Shown here: one piece after another, positions 34,857-41,884 of the stretch | Numbering within the stretch: the stretch's first letter is position 1 | Layout: each line of letters opens with the position of its first letter | From: Mycolicibacterium sp. P9-22 | GTDB taxonomy: Bacteria; Actinomycetota; Actinomycetes; Mycobacteriales; Mycobacteriaceae | DNA length: 64,000 nt | Reading direction: 5' to 3' | Assembly (NCBI RefSeq): GCF_008329585.1 | Contig: NZ_NPKP01000010.1 | Span: 124,001-188,000, forward strand | Notes under the pieces: model-generated | Told to the model about the DNA's origin: nothing | Databases searched by the model: none | What the model saw: only the letters and a program-made list of their open reading frames with translations | Made by a program: the position numbers and the translations under genes

Positions 34857-36317
34857 GTGACGACACGTGCAGGTGCAGACCGCCGACAGCGCGTCTGGGA
34901 TCAGCTGCGTCGGCAGGAAGGCCTAGTGCGGCGGTTGGATGTCCATGACTCTCCGGTCTTTGCCGCAGGCTCAATGACTTTCGGTCAGCTTACTGGGCTA
35001 GTCGGCTTTCATGGAGCGGGCAAGAGTTACCTGCTGTCCATGCTTAGGGCGTCTCTCCCTGGGTGGCAGACGGGGACAAACCTTCCGACTGAAAATTCTG
35101 GGCACCAAAACGAACTGAGGGGCCGATACACGATAAATGTGCGGCACGAGGGTGAGCTTAAAGACGTCAGCATCGAGCGCCCGATGCCATGGCGACAGCG
35201 TCAGGATTTCGACGAGACCATGAAGCCCTTGCTCGCCACGATGCTCACGCCGTATGTGGCGCTGTCGGAACTCGCCTTTGTCGCGCAAAGTTATCCAGCA
35301 TTGGCGTTGCCAGAGCCGGTTGAACGACTGAGGCTTAAACGAGCTGAGCTCGATGCGATCAAATCGATAACGGGTCACGAATACGCTTGGCTCGAATACG
35401 CGCAAATTGAAGGTGACGACTTTCTCTTTCCGTTTGTTCGCGGCGTTCGTGGGTCTCATTCGATAGATAGCTGGTCGATGAGTTCATCCGAGTTTTGGGT
35501 CCATTACGTGCTGTGGTGTATGCATTCGGCTAATGAACACGAGGTCGTCCTGATCGATGAGCCGGAGACGTTCTTGGCCCAACCTGGTCATCGCCCCTTT
35601 ATCGACGAGATTGCACGTCTAACGTTGAAATCCAAGTGTCAAACCGTTCTCGTCACGCATTCCGAGGCGATCATGCGACGTGTTCCACGCGAGTGTGTGC
35701 GACTGGTGACGACTGGGCCGAACGGGGCCTCTAGCAACGACGTTCGAAACGTGGATGTAGTCCTGCGCACGCTATCCCGGCACCGCACGCCGTTGTTGGC
35801 CCTGATATTCGTTGAGGATGAGCTTGCTACTCGGATACTGCAGGCTGTCCTTCACCGATTTGCGGCCGATCGCGTTGACCAATTCGACATCGTTGACAGC
35901 GGCGGCAAGGATGAAGTTCTTGCCGCAACCCGGGTTGCCGGACGCTCTCGCAGAATTAAGGTGCTCGGCGTCCTTGACGCCGATCAGCGCGCTGCTGAAT
36001 TGGTTGGCGATGTGTTGTTTCTGCCTGGACGAACGGGCCCCGAGACGGCCCTAGTGGAGTCGCTACGGTCGCAGCCGGGGAGCGCTTCGGAGGCTTTGGG
36101 GGTCCACGAGTCGGATCTCCTCTTCGCACTAGAGGCAACGCGATTCGTATCGCATCAAAGGGTTTTCGACGAGATCGCGCAGTCGCTGGGATTGTCTGCC
36201 GGAGAGTTGGTCGCCGATGTATCTATTGGACTCTGGATGGAACAGGCCGATGTTGCGGCCGACGCGCGAATGCTGGCTGAGCAGCTGATTGCCGCGATCG
36301 AATCAGGTACGGCATGA
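34857..36317 (+). CDS. OLD-like ATPase with TOPRIM-like C-terminus
   Basis: A 486-residue protein resembling OLD-family ABC-type ATPase/TOPRIM nucleases. Walker A GFHGAGKS is at 50-57, a weak signature SMSSSEF at 207-213, Walker B VVLIDEPETFL at 230-240 and the H-loop VTHSE at 266-270. The C-terminal part carries TOPRIM-like FVEDELAT (E320) and LDADQR (D374, D376). OLD proteins act in phage defence, alone or with a helicase partner; none is beside it. Base composition and codon use are clearly less GC-rich than flanking genes. GTG 34857 with GTGAGG upstream. It lies between the ychF 3' end and its near-copy, so likely acquired. Confidence 0.78.
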   Translation: MTTRAGADRRQRVWDQLRRQEGLVRRLDVHDSPVFAAGSMTFGQLTGLVGFHGAGKSYLLSMLRASLPGWQTGTNLPTENSGHQNELRGRYTINVRHEGELKDVSIERPMPWRQRQDFDETMKPLLATMLTPYVALSELAFVAQSYPALALPEPVERLRLKRAELDAIKSITGHEYAWLEYAQIEGDDFLFPFVRGVRGSHSIDSWSMSSSEFWVHYVLWCMHSANEHEVVLIDEPETFLAQPGHRPFIDEIARLTLKSKCQTVLVTHSEAIMRRVPRECVRLVTTGPNGASSNDVRNVDVVLRTLSRHRTPLLALIFVEDELATRILQAVLHRFAADRVDQFDIVDSGGKDEVLAATRVAGRSRRIKVLGVLDADQRAAELVGDVLFLPGRTGPETALVESLRSQPGSASEALGVHESDLLFALEATRFVSHQRVFDEIAQSLGLSAGELVADVSIGLWMEQADVAADARMLAEQLIAAIESGTA

Positions 36318-36530
36318 CACAGTGCGAAGACAAACTTCGGCCCGGACAGGGTTACCGGCCGCGACAAGTCTCGGTGACATCGATCCGCAATAGCTCGTGA
36401 TTCAAGTTTCGCTAATGCCCTGTCACGTTGTTCGGCATCGCAACTTAGTAGAGTGCCGCTTCAACGTCTAGGTGGGTCTCGACCGAAAAAGGGTTCGCGA
36501 TCCGGCGCATCGATCAAGCACTATGGGCGC
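36318..36530. other. Intergenic stretch with att-like site
   Basis: 213 bases after the OLD-like gene. A short hairpin (CGAAG-5-CTTCG, 36325-36339) may terminate it. The ychF 3'-end copy lies at 36448-36471. No gene seen; the sequence shifts back to higher GC after the copy. Confidence 0.5.
36448..36471 (+). repeat. attR-like copy of ychF 3' end
   Basis: Reads in frame as VECRFNV-stop against VEFRFNV-stop of ychF. 21 of 24 bases match; similarity stops abruptly on the left. It is too short to be a gene; it marks the right edge of the inserted segment 34741-36447. Confidence 0.6.
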
Positions 36531-37079
36531 GTGTCCGTCATCGTGATCACCGGTATCCAAGCGGCCGGCAAGTCGACGGTCGCCCAAGCACTGGCGGAGA
36601 GTCTGCCCGACAGTGTCCACGTTCGCGGAGATCTGTTCCGGCGCATGATCGTGAACGGCCGGGCCGAGATGGGCAGCGCGACACCCGGGCCGAAGGCCCT
36701 GGACCAGTTGGTGTTGCGGTATGAGTTGGCCGCCGAAACGGCAGATCGCTACGCGCGAGCCGGTTTCACGGTGGTCCTACAGGACATCATCTTGGGCGAA
36801 TATCTGCAGTACGTCGTCGATCACATCCGGAGCCGCCCGCTGGCCGTGGTGGTATTGGCACCGTCGGTGGCCTCCGTCGCCGAGCGGGATGCCGAACGAC
36901 GGGCTATCCGTGGGAAGGTCGCGTATCAGCCAGGTCGGGCTGATATCGCGATGTTCGATGACTGGCTTCGTTCGACCACTCCGCGCATCGGGTACTGGCT
37001 CGACACTTCAGAGCTGAGCGTCGCAGAGACGGTGGCCGATATCCGCGACCACTTGGGATCTTCTGCCCGGATCGCCTAG
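36531..37079 (+). CDS. P-loop kinase, zeta-toxin/phosphotransferase-like
   Basis: A 182-residue AAA/kinase-fold protein. The P-loop GIQAAGKST is at residues 7-15, followed by VRGDLFRRM (a base such as D following strand 2, as in zeta toxin and chloramphenicol phosphotransferase families), DxxL-like LQDIILGEY and a lid with RxxxRRAIRGK. It phosphorylates an unknown small molecule. GTG 36531 was chosen because the P-loop strand starts right after it. It stands just right of the ychF 3'-end copy and is divergent-free, with arr convergent 17 bases on. Confidence 0.78.
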   Translation: MSVIVITGIQAAGKSTVAQALAESLPDSVHVRGDLFRRMIVNGRAEMGSATPGPKALDQLVLRYELAAETADRYARAGFTVVLQDIILGEYLQYVVDHIRSRPLAVVVLAPSVASVAERDAERRAIRGKVAYQPGRADIAMFDDWLRSTTPRIGYWLDTSELSVAETVADIRDHLGSSARIA

Positions 37080-37096
37080 CAGCGGCGCGGTCCGCA

Positions 37097-37507
37097 CTAG
37101 TTGATGATCTCGCCGCGGTCATCGGCCCGGATGGCGGCCAGCCGGTCGCGCCACATCTGCAGAGCTGCCGGCGTCAGGCGCGTCCAATCGGTGATCTCGC
37201 CGATGATCTTCAGCGGATGCCTGCTGCGATAGGACCGGGTGGGATTGCCGGGGAACTTCTTGTCGGTGACGTTGGGATCGTTCTCGAACTCCCCGGTCGG
37301 TTCCACGGCATAGACGCGCGGGATGCCGTCGCCCGCGGCGAGTTCGGCGGCCAGTCCTGCGCCGTCACGCAGCGCGGTGAAGTAGATGTGGTTCATCACG
37401 ATCTCGGGCCGGTAGTTGGAGCGGTAACCGGCGGTGAGGTGATCTCCCACCCGCAGTTCGGCCTTGGTGCCGTGAAAGAAAGGTCCTTCGTCTGGTGCCC
37501 CATCCAT
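37097..37507 (-). CDS. arr: Rifampicin ADP-ribosyltransferase Arr
   Basis: A 136-residue enzyme that transfers ADP-ribose from NAD to the C23 hydroxyl of rifampicin, inactivating it. The family block FHGTKAEL, GYRSNYRPEIVMNHIYFTAL and ENDPNVTDKKFPGNPTRSYR is complete. Catalytic positions H12, Y42 and D77 correspond to H19, Y49 and D84 known for the M. smegmatis enzyme, offset by 7 for a shorter N-terminus. Predicted leaderless from TAACCT upstream. No transfer marks; typical chromosomal mycobacterial arr. Confidence 0.95.
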   Translation of the reverse strand: MDGAPDEGPFFHGTKAELRVGDHLTAGYRSNYRPEIVMNHIYFTALRDGAGLAAELAAGDGIPRVYAVEPTGEFENDPNVTDKKFPGNPTRSYRSRHPLKIIGEITDWTRLTPAALQMWRDRLAAIRADDRGEIIN

Positions 37508-37513
37508 CCCGAC

Positions 37514-37519
37514 AGGTTA
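37514..37519 (-). promoter_or_regulatory. -10 box of leaderless arr promoter
   Basis: TAACCT on the minus strand ends 6 bases before ATG 37507. No ribosome site. Confidence 0.5.
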
Positions 37520-37552
37520 CAAACTGCGGTGATCGGCGCCGGAACGCGCAGG

Positions 37553-38047
37553 CTAGCGCGGCCTGAGCCGGAAGATCGGGATCTGCCGGCCGGCCGGGGC
37601 GGTCTTGTCGCGGTAGTCGTCATAGCCGGCGTAGACCTTTTCGGCCAGGCCGAACAACCGTGCGTACTCGTCGGGATCGGTTACCTGGGACGCGGTGAAG
37701 TTCTCCATGCCGAACTCGCAGTCCGGATTCGCCTTGAGGTTGTAGTACCACTGGGGATGCTTGGAGCCTCCGAAGTTCGAGGCGATCAGGATGACGTCCT
37801 GCCCGTCGTGGAAGTACGTGAGCTGCACCTGGCGCCGTTGTCCGGACTTCGCGCCCGTCGTGACGAGAGGGGCATTGATGATCGGCCCCATGTTGATCCG
37901 GCCGCCGGTCAACCGGAACAGATACGGGTCGGTACGGCGGGCGATATGCCGCGCAAGTAACTGGCCTATCCGCGAACGTCCGAAGCGAACGCTGGCGTGG
38001 TACTTGTCACCGCGGGGCCTATGGGGATCGACGTAGCGCAACGGCAT
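37553..38047 (-). CDS. F420-type (Ddn-like) nitroreductase family protein
   Basis: A 164-residue split-barrel protein of the deazaflavin-dependent nitroreductase family. The block LVTTGAKSGQRRQVQLTYFHDGQDVILIASNFGGSKHPQWYYNLKANP is the family core for F420 binding. Members reduce quinones or nitroimidazoles with F420H2 and may sit at the membrane. ATG 38047 chosen; ATG 38056 adds three residues. It is divergent from the VOC gene by about 30 bases. Confidence 0.88.
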   Translation of the reverse strand: MPLRYVDPHRPRGDKYHASVRFGRSRIGQLLARHIARRTDPYLFRLTGGRINMGPIINAPLVTTGAKSGQRRQVQLTYFHDGQDVILIASNFGGSKHPQWYYNLKANPDCEFGMENFTASQVTDPDEYARLFGLAEKVYAGYDDYRDKTAPAGRQIPIFRLRPR

Positions 38048-38066
38048 GTACAGCACCGTACGCGGT

Positions 38067-38072
38067 TATGGT
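38067..38072 (+). promoter_or_regulatory. -10 box of leaderless VOC-protein promoter
   Basis: TATGGT ends 6 bases before ATG 38079; consistent with a leaderless message. Confidence 0.4.
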
Positions 38073-38078
38073 GGAGCC

Positions 38079-38513
38079 ATGACGGGGGTCCGGCAGTTCC
38101 AGGTCACCTTCGACTGCGCGGTACCCGAGCGCGTCGCTCGTTTCTGGTGTGCGGCACTCGGTTACGTGGTGCCGCCGCCGCCCCCGGGTTTCGCGGACTG
38201 GGACGAGTTCAATCGCGCGCTTCCCGCCGACCGGCAGGATTCCGCGTTCGCCTGCGTCGACCCCGACGGTGTCGGGCCGCGCCTGTTTTTCCAGCGTGTC
38301 CCCGAGGGCAAGACCGTCAAGAACCGGGTGCATCTCGATATCCGGGTCGCTCCCGGGCTGGAAGGCGCTGATCGCCTCGCCGCGCTCGAGGGCGAGTGCG
38401 CGCGCCTCGTCGAAGTCGGGGCCACAAGGGTGCGCCTGCTGCCCGCCGGCGACGGGGAAGAGTCTTGCATCGTGATGCAGGACGTCGAGGGCAACGAGTT
38501 CTGCCTCGACTGA
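38079..38513 (+). CDS. VOC-superfamily (glyoxalase/bleomycin-resistance-like) protein
   Basis: A 144-residue glyoxalase-like domain: opening strand QVTFDCAVPERVARFWCAALGY, LFFQRVPEGKTVKNRVHLDIRV in the middle and VMQDVEGNEFCL at the end, where Asp/Glu bind metal. The family block is that of the Glyoxalase_6 type common in actinobacteria, role unknown. A shorter relative lies at 40629-40979. ATG 38079 chosen from the -10 box. Confidence 0.82.
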   Translation: MTGVRQFQVTFDCAVPERVARFWCAALGYVVPPPPPGFADWDEFNRALPADRQDSAFACVDPDGVGPRLFFQRVPEGKTVKNRVHLDIRVAPGLEGADRLAALEGECARLVEVGATRVRLLPAGDGEESCIVMQDVEGNEFCLD

Positions 38514-38521
38514 CCGGCCAC

Positions 38522-39247
38522 TCAACTGAGCATCGCCCGCAGCTCTCGTGCATTGCGCACCGCGTGCCCGCCCAGGTCATTGTTGAAGTACACCAACACA
38601 TCCCGGCCCTGACCGTCCCACTCGCGGATGCGGTCGGCCCACCGGCGCAGCTCCTCGGCGTCATAGGAGCCCGCATATATCGCTTCATCTCCGGGCCCGT
38701 GCAGTCGCAGATAGACAAGATCGGCGGTGGCGGTGACGACGCAGGGCAGGCCCGGTCCGCTCATCACCACGTAGGCGGCGCCGTGCCCGCGCAGGAGGTC
38801 GTACACCGCCGGGTCGTCCCAGGACGGATGGCGTAGCTCCATCGCCACCGGGATGCCCGCCGGCATCGCGCTCAGGAAGTGGGCCAGCCGGGCGTCGTCG
38901 CGCTGCTGCGCAGGATGCAGCTGCACCAGCAGGGCTGCCCGCCGATCGCCGAGCTCGGTCCAGCCGGCCGCCATCCGTTCGATCCACAGCTCGGGGGAGT
39001 TCAACCGTCTGGCGTGGGTCAGACCGCGTGACGCCTTCACCGACATGGCGAAACCGTCGGGCAACCGTTGGCGCCACTGCGCGAACGTCGTCGGCTTGGG
39101 CCAGCGGTAGAAGCTGGCATTGAGCTCCACGGTGTCGAACTCCGCGGTGTAGGCATCCAGCCGGCGGGCCTTCGGCAGCTCCGGCGGGTACAGCACCCCG
39201 GCCCAATGGTCGTAGGACCAGCCCGATGTGCCGATCCGCACCGCCAT
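38522..39247 (-). CDS. DUF72 family TIM-barrel protein
   Basis: A 241-residue DUF72 (YecE-like) protein: RIGTSGWSYDHW at the start, VELNASFYRWP, FAMSVKASRGLTHARRL, and VYLRLHGPGDEAIYAGSY near the end. Family function is not known; it is often near DNA-repair genes. ATG 39247 overlaps the stop of the glycosylase gene by one base (TGATG), so the two are coupled. Confidence 0.85.
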   Translation of the reverse strand: MAVRIGTSGWSYDHWAGVLYPPELPKARRLDAYTAEFDTVELNASFYRWPKPTTFAQWRQRLPDGFAMSVKASRGLTHARRLNSPELWIERMAAGWTELGDRRAALLVQLHPAQQRDDARLAHFLSAMPAGIPVAMELRHPSWDDPAVYDLLRGHGAAYVVMSGPGLPCVVTATADLVYLRLHGPGDEAIYAGSYDAEELRRWADRIREWDGQGRDVLVYFNNDLGGHAVRNARELRAMLS

Positions 39248-39909
39248 CAGCGGGGGTGTCCGAGCAATGCGCCCGCCGTGCGCAGGTCGGTGACCAGGTC
39301 GGAGAAAGCGGCTTCCCGCCGCTCGGCCGGCCCGCGCAGCACCGCCGACGGGTGCGGGGTGGCCACGACGTCGAAACCGACTTCGAATTCGTCGCTCGCC
39401 GGGTGCAGCACCTCGCCCCGGTGCGCGGTCAAGCGAAAATCGTTACCCAGTAACGCTTTTGCGGCGGTGGCGCCGAGTAGCACCACAACTTCGGGATCGA
39501 TGACGCCGAGCTCGGCGAACAACCACGGTCGGCAGGCGACGACCTCGGTGCGGCTGGGCGTCTTGTGGATACGGCGCTTGCTACCGGCGGCACGGGTGAA
39601 TTTGAAATGCTTGACCGCGTTGGTCACGTATACCTGTCCGCGGTCGATCCCAGCCTCGACCAGTGCCTTGTCCAGCAGGCGCCCGGCCGGGCCGACGAAC
39701 GGTTCGCCGGCGCGGTCCTCCTGGTCGCCGGGCTGCTCGCCCACCAGTAACAGTCGCGCCGAGGAGGGACCCTCGCCGAACACCGTCTGCTCGGCATCCC
39801 GGTAGAGCTCGCATCCGCGGCATCCCCGTGCCGCGTCGGCCAGCGTGCCGAGATCGAGGGTCGGCGGTATGAACTCCTGTGCGCCTGGATGCGCCACTGA
39901 AACGGCCAT
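39247..39909 (-). CDS. udgX: UdgX-type uracil-DNA glycosylase
   Basis: A 220-residue family 4-like glycosylase. It has GEQPGDQED (58-66), iron-sulfur cysteines C30 and C33 plus C126, and HPSAVLR near 186. It carries the UdgX insert KRRIH (111-115): the histidine, H115, corresponds to the one that in M. smegmatis UdgX makes a covalent bond with the DNA at the uracil site. So it probably forms uracil-DNA adducts rather than releasing product freely. ATG 39909; first of a two-gene operon with DUF72, divergent from the TmrB-like gene. Confidence 0.9.
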   Translation of the reverse strand: MAVSVAHPGAQEFIPPTLDLGTLADAARGCRGCELYRDAEQTVFGEGPSSARLLLVGEQPGDQEDRAGEPFVGPAGRLLDKALVEAGIDRGQVYVTNAVKHFKFTRAAGSKRRIHKTPSRTEVVACRPWLFAELGVIDPEVVVLLGATAAKALLGNDFRLTAHRGEVLHPASDEFEVGFDVVATPHPSAVLRGPAERREAAFSDLVTDLRTAGALLGHPR

Positions 39910-39960
39910 GCGTACGGATACCCGACTTTGTGCGGTGCATGCCTGCCGTCGGGTCGGCGC

Positions 39961-39966
39961 TACCGT
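39961..39966 (+). promoter_or_regulatory. -10 box of leaderless TmrB-like promoter
   Basis: TACCGT ends 8 bases before GTG 39975; it supports that start. No ribosome site. Confidence 0.45.
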
Positions 39967-39974
39967 TGAGACCT

Positions 39975-40514
39975 GTGATCTTGTGGCTGAACGGCACGCA
40001 CGGTGTCGGTAAGACGACGACCAGTCGGCTGGTGCAGGGGCTGGTGCCGGATTCGCGCATTTTCGATGCTGAGATGGTCGGCGTAACCCTGATGGGTATC
40101 GAGCCGGGCCTGCCCGAGACCGATAATTTTCAGCATTGGCCGCCGTGGCGGCCGCTCGTGGTGGAAACCGCCCGCCGCGTGCTCGAGTACACCGGCGGCA
40201 CACTGGTGATCCCGATGACGGTGCTGGTCGAGCAGTACTGGCGTGAAATCAGCGCCGGCCTTGCGCAGTATGAGATCCCGGTGCGGCACTTCGTGCTTCA
40301 CGCAGACGCTGCCACATTGCGCGCCCGCATCGAAGGCGACACCGTCATGGGTCCGTCGTCGTTCCGAATGGACCATCTGGAACCGTATGCGGAAGCCACC
40401 CGCAGTTGGCTACACGATGAGGCCGAGGTGGTCGACACCACGAACCGCACGCCACGGGAAGTCGCCAAGCAGATCGCGGACGCCGTGGAGTTGCCAGATT
40501 TCGGAGCGATATGA
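39975..40514 (+). CDS. TmrB-like ATP-binding protein
   Basis: A 179-residue P-loop protein resembling Bacillus TmrB, which gives tunicamycin resistance. P-loop G7-THGVGKT14 at the very start, then DAEMVGVTLMG, WRPLVVET and GGTLVIPMTVLV, the last matching a TmrB hallmark. In B. subtilis TmrB is a membrane-associated protein that binds tunicamycin. Whether it protects against a nucleoside antibiotic here is inference. GTG 39975. Divergent from udgX. Confidence 0.8.
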   Translation: MILWLNGTHGVGKTTTSRLVQGLVPDSRIFDAEMVGVTLMGIEPGLPETDNFQHWPPWRPLVVETARRVLEYTGGTLVIPMTVLVEQYWREISAGLAQYEIPVRHFVLHADAATLRARIEGDTVMGPSSFRMDHLEPYAEATRSWLHDEAEVVDTTNRTPREVAKQIADAVELPDFGAI

Positions 40515-40523
40515 CCTTCGCCA

Positions 40524-40573
40524 AGGTGGTACTACCTGCAGTACCACCTGAGACGTAGTACTGCGGGTAGTAC
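40524..40573. repeat. GTAGTAC-rich palindromes, possible terminator
   Basis: A 10-bp hairpin (arms 40524-40533 and 40540-40549, 6-base loop) lies just after the TmrB-like stop. GTAGTAC or its complement occurs at 40529, 40555 and 40567, and again at 40641 inside the next gene's 3' end. Probably terminates one or both convergent genes. Confidence 0.4.
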
Positions 40574-40628
40574 CGCTTTCGGACGGGTTTTATCGGTCTG
40601 CGCGGCGAAACTGTCGAGACATCGCGCG

Positions 40629-40979
40629 TCAAAAGGTTGCGTAGTACTGCACCAGGCAGAACTCGTGCCCCTCCGGGTCCTGCATGTTCAGCACGACGCC
40701 CTCGTCATGGTCGTGACGGACCCCCGTCCACCGCCCACCGAGGCTTTCCACCTCCGCCCGTCCGGCGTCGATATCGTCCACTTCGACGTCGAGGTGAAGA
40801 CGCGCCTTCGTGCTCTTCGGCTCGGGCACCCGCTGAAAGGTCAGCCGTGGTGTCGGGCCGAAGCGCGACCCCAGCGTCGCCCAACCTGCATCATCGCCAT
40901 GCTCATCGGTCGGGTCGAGTCCGAGCAGCCGGCCCCAGAAACGCGACATCCCGGCCGGATCGACGCAGTCGATCGTCAC
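40629..40979 (-). CDS. VOC-superfamily protein
   Basis: A 116-residue glyoxalase-like single domain: VTIDCVDPAGMSRFWGRLLG at the start, LTFQRVPEPKSTKARLHLDVEVDD, and LNMQDPEGHEFCLVQ near the end. GTG 40979 overlaps nothing and is 15 bases after the upstream gene's stop; codons further upstream lie in that gene. Similar in type to the protein at 38079-38513 but with low identity. Role unknown. Confidence 0.75.
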   Translation of the reverse strand: MTIDCVDPAGMSRFWGRLLGLDPTDEHGDDAGWATLGSRFGPTPRLTFQRVPEPKSTKARLHLDVEVDDIDAGRAEVESLGGRWTGVRHDHDEGVVLNMQDPEGHEFCLVQYYATF

Positions 40980-40993
40980 GCCCGACCAGCGGT

Positions 40994-41686
40994 TCAGACG
41001 ATCACCGCGATCTCGTCGGTCAAGGAGTACCCCGGCGCCAACGACAGGCTGTCTCCACTCCAGAACTTGCCAGGATCGAAGTAGTTCTCCCGCTTCTCGG
41101 TGCTCAGCAGCCCCATCTCCTCGTAGGTGATCGCCACCGTCTCGGCGCAGTACGCGGTCTCCAGCCCCTCGGACCGCCGGCGCCGCTTGTCCCGCTCGGC
41201 CGATTCGCGGACCTTGCGGTGGATGATGGGCAGCCCCCGGGTGAAATCGCTGACGATCGGCAGCCGTCCGCGCAGCCAGCGTCCCGTCAGCCGGGCCGTG
41301 GACGGGAAGGCCGTGCCGTTCATCCGGGCCACCACCTTGAGCATCTGGTCTTCCTGCTCGCGGCTGGCGGGCGGGGTGAGCTGCCGCAGCCAGGCCTTCT
41401 GGCCGTACTCGTGCACCCAGCGCTCCGCCACTTCGCGGGCGTCGTTGAGCTGGACGCCGCGGTGATGGGTTCCTGTCCACAGATCGAGCAGCTTCTGGCC
41501 GAGTTCGGCATGCCAGATCAGCGGCGGCAGGTCATCGACCGCGACCGTCATGCCGACGTGGTTGACCGGCGCGTTGGTCAGCGCCTGGATCGCCCGGTCC
41601 GGGCCCGAGCCGCCGCGAAACAACCAGATATCGCCTGTCCGGGTCTCCTCGAGCGCCCGTGACAGGGACACCGTATTCGCGTTCAC
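40994..41686 (-). CDS. YiiX-like permuted NlpC/P60-type hydrolase
   Basis: A 230-residue protein with the permuted papain-like pattern: GDIWLFRG at the start, NHVGMTV (catalytic His) near 42 and the catalytic Cys in AYCAETVAITYEEMGLL near 183. Family members cut lipid-linked or peptide amide bonds; activity here is untested. No signal peptide. It is probably co-transcribed with the VOC gene. Confidence 0.75.
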   Translation of the reverse strand: MNANTVSLSRALEETRTGDIWLFRGGSGPDRAIQALTNAPVNHVGMTVAVDDLPPLIWHAELGQKLLDLWTGTHHRGVQLNDAREVAERWVHEYGQKAWLRQLTPPASREQEDQMLKVVARMNGTAFPSTARLTGRWLRGRLPIVSDFTRGLPIIHRKVRESAERDKRRRRSEGLETAYCAETVAITYEEMGLLSTEKRENYFDPGKFWSGDSLSLAPGYSLTDEIAVIV

Positions 41687-41713
41687 GACCGCAGCTTAGG
41701 CAGAATCTCGGCT

Positions 41714-41884
41714 ATGAAGGGCATCTGGAAGTGGATCGGGCTCGCTGGTGTCGCCGGGGTGGTGGCCGGTGGTGCGCTGGTCGCGCGGGATCAGCGCATC
41801 CGAAAGGCGTACACACCCGAGGACATCCGGGCCCGGCTGCACCAACGGCTGGATCAGGCGAACGGGTCTACCAGCCCTCAGTGA
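41714..41884 (+). CDS. Small single-pass membrane protein
   Basis: A 56-residue protein beginning MKGIWKWIGLAGVAGV, with one TM helix at about 4-25, and a basic helical tail (RDQRIRKAYTPEDIRARLHQRL). Such a short TM plus YTPEDIRARLHxRL pattern is typical of a conserved mycobacterial small protein. It ends 17 bases inside the convergent fusion gene. No standard ribosome site is obvious. Function unknown. Confidence 0.6.
   Translation: MKGIWKWIGLAGVAGVVAGGALVARDQRIRKAYTPEDIRARLHQRLDQANGSTSPQ

Noticed and set aside
36325..36339. Short hairpin after the OLD-like gene as a terminator
   Set aside because: Only a 5-bp stem; too weak to list on its own.
39910..40203. N-terminal extension of the UdgX-type gene
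   Set aside because: It overlaps the divergent TmrB-like gene and has no conserved residues; ATG 39909 matches the family start.
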